From NCBI GenBank assembly GCA_009392675.1, contig VFFY01000009.1, positions 1-6,915 of the forward strand: a DNA stretch of 6,915 nt, given 5' to 3'. Within the stretch, counting starts at the first letter, position 1. Every line of letters begins with the position of its first letter. Of this stretch, positions 6,159 through 6,915 are shown piece after piece. A program made the position numbers and the translations under genes. Under the pieces are notes generated by a model. It did no database searches, was not told the DNA's origin, and worked only from the letters and a program-made list of their open reading frames with translations. The DNA comes from SAR202 cluster bacterium (GTDB taxonomy: Bacteria > Chloroflexota > Dehalococcoidia > Lucifugimonadales > UBA826).

Positions 6159-6915
6159 ATGGATTTTGGATTTGGAATACCGATGAGGGGACCCTTAGCA
6201 AATGTCGACTCAATATCTGAAATAGTCACTTCAGGAGAAGGGCTGGGCTTCGACATAGTTACAGTAAGCGATCATGTGGTGGTCCCAAGGCATATCACTT
6301 CTATATACCCGTACAACAAAGATGGTAGTTTCGCTGGGCAGGATACTGGTGAGTGTCTTGAGCAATTAACCACCTTGATGGCTATTGCAGCGATTACTGA
6401 CAAACTCAGATTGCTTACCTCCGTCATGGTACTTCCACACCGTAACCCAGTCCTAACAGCAAAAATTTTGGCTACTATAGATGTATTATCAAAAGGTCGT
6501 CTAAACGTCGGCTGCGGGGTAGGATGGATGAGGGAAGAATTCGAGGCCCTTGCCGCACCCTCCTTTGATGAAAGGGGTGCGGTAGGAAGTGAGTATATTC
6601 AAATATTCAAGGAGTTGTGGACCAAAGACGATCCGGTATTTGAGGGGAACTTTGCAAGTTTTTCCAACATAAGTTTCTTGCCTAAACCGGTTCAAACTCC
6701 CCATCCTCCAATCTGGGTGGGTGGAGAGAGTAGCCCAGCCTTACGCAGAGCAGTAGAGCTGGGGGATTGTTGGTATCCTATCGGAACAAATCCCAAATTC
6801 CCGCTCGACTCAGCAGAACTGCTCAGGAAAAGAATAGACCGCCTCCACCACTATGCTGAAGCTAACAATAGAGATCCCGCAACCATAGATCTGGCATATA
6901 GTGCAAATTGGTTCA
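6159..6915 (+). CDS. LLM-class F420/flavin-dependent oxidoreductase, N-terminal part, cut by the window edge
   Basis: 252 codons are open to the end of the window with no stop, so the C-terminus is missing; relatives are about 280-320 residues long. The ATG follows GGAGGT (6148-6153) at five bases. The protein is a predicted cytosolic luciferase-like TIM barrel using coenzyme F420 or FMN. Motifs: N-terminal FGFGIP (3-8), EGLGFDIVTVSDHV (27-40), LRLLTSVMVLPHRNPVLTA (83-101), IDVLSKGRLNVGCGVGWMREEF (107-128), and PKPVQTPHPPIWVGGES (175-191). The 'VSDHVVVP' strand, the 45-70 insertion containing YPYNKDG, and the GWMREEFEAL segment recall the TIGR03619-type F420-dependent family, as I know it. 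The FMN-using alkanal-monooxygenase-like branch cannot be excluded from this fragment. The substrate is unknown. It is divergent from the epoxide hydrolase gene, so shared regulation through the 282-base gap is possible. Confidence 0.9.
   Translation, partial: MDFGFGIPMRGPLANVDSISEIVTSGEGLGFDIVTVSDHVVVPRHITSIYPYNKDGSFAGQDTGECLEQLTTLMAIAAITDKLRLLTSVMVLPHRNPVLTAKILATIDVLSKGRLNVGCGVGWMREEFEALAAPSFDERGAVGSEYIQIFKELWTKDDPVFEGNFASFSNISFLPKPVQTPHPPIWVGGESSPALRRAVELGDCWYPIGTNPKFPLDSAELLRKRIDRLHHYAEANNRDPATIDLAYSANWF

Noticed and set aside
6501..6704. 67-codon minus-strand open frame at the right end
   Set aside because: It is antisense to the LLM oxidoreductase, whose family motifs cover this segment.

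Overview
The window is bacterial (or possibly archaeal) DNA with moderate G+C, short Shine-Dalgarno-preceded genes and no sign of mobile elements, CRISPR arrays or structural RNA genes. It holds four protein genes: three complete, and one cut by the right edge. The gene mix is an L-aspartate dehydrogenase, a fused ATP-dependent hydantoinase/oxoprolinase, an epoxide hydrolase and an F420/flavin luciferase-like oxidoreductase. It resembles the catabolic gene sets of free-living, often marine, oligotrophs such as SAR202-type Chloroflexota. That placement is inference from gene content only; no phylogenetic marker is present.

Layout: 22-822 (+) is an aspartate dehydrogenase homologue with its Shine-Dalgarno sequence at the very left edge. 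A 216-base gap (823-1038) follows, with a weak promoter candidate and two abutting dyad symmetries. Then 1039-4767 (+) encodes a 1242-residue fusion of the HyuA and HyuB halves of the hydantoinase/5-oxoprolinase family, starting at GTG. A short convergent gap (4768-4907) separates it from an alpha/beta-hydrolase-fold epoxide hydrolase on the minus strand (4908-5876), whose five catalytic residues are all recognisable. A divergent intergenic region (5877-6158) follows with several small palindromes. The last gene, from 6159 (+), is the N-terminal 252 codons of an LLM-class oxidoreductase that runs off the right edge.

How they may work together (inference): the fused enzyme would open a lactam or cyclic imide at the expense of ATP. 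The epoxide hydrolase would hydrate an epoxide to a diol. The LLM enzyme would carry out a hydride transfer or oxygenation. The aspartate dehydrogenase interconverts aspartate and iminoaspartate/oxaloacetate plus ammonia. The set fits scavenging of organic nitrogen and carbon, but gene order and strand changes show at least three transcription units, so a single pathway is not demonstrated. I see no clearly new biological system. The points most worth a second look are the HyuA-HyuB junction, which carries a Shine-Dalgarno-like string next to an in-frame GTG, and the clustered dyads upstream of that gene.
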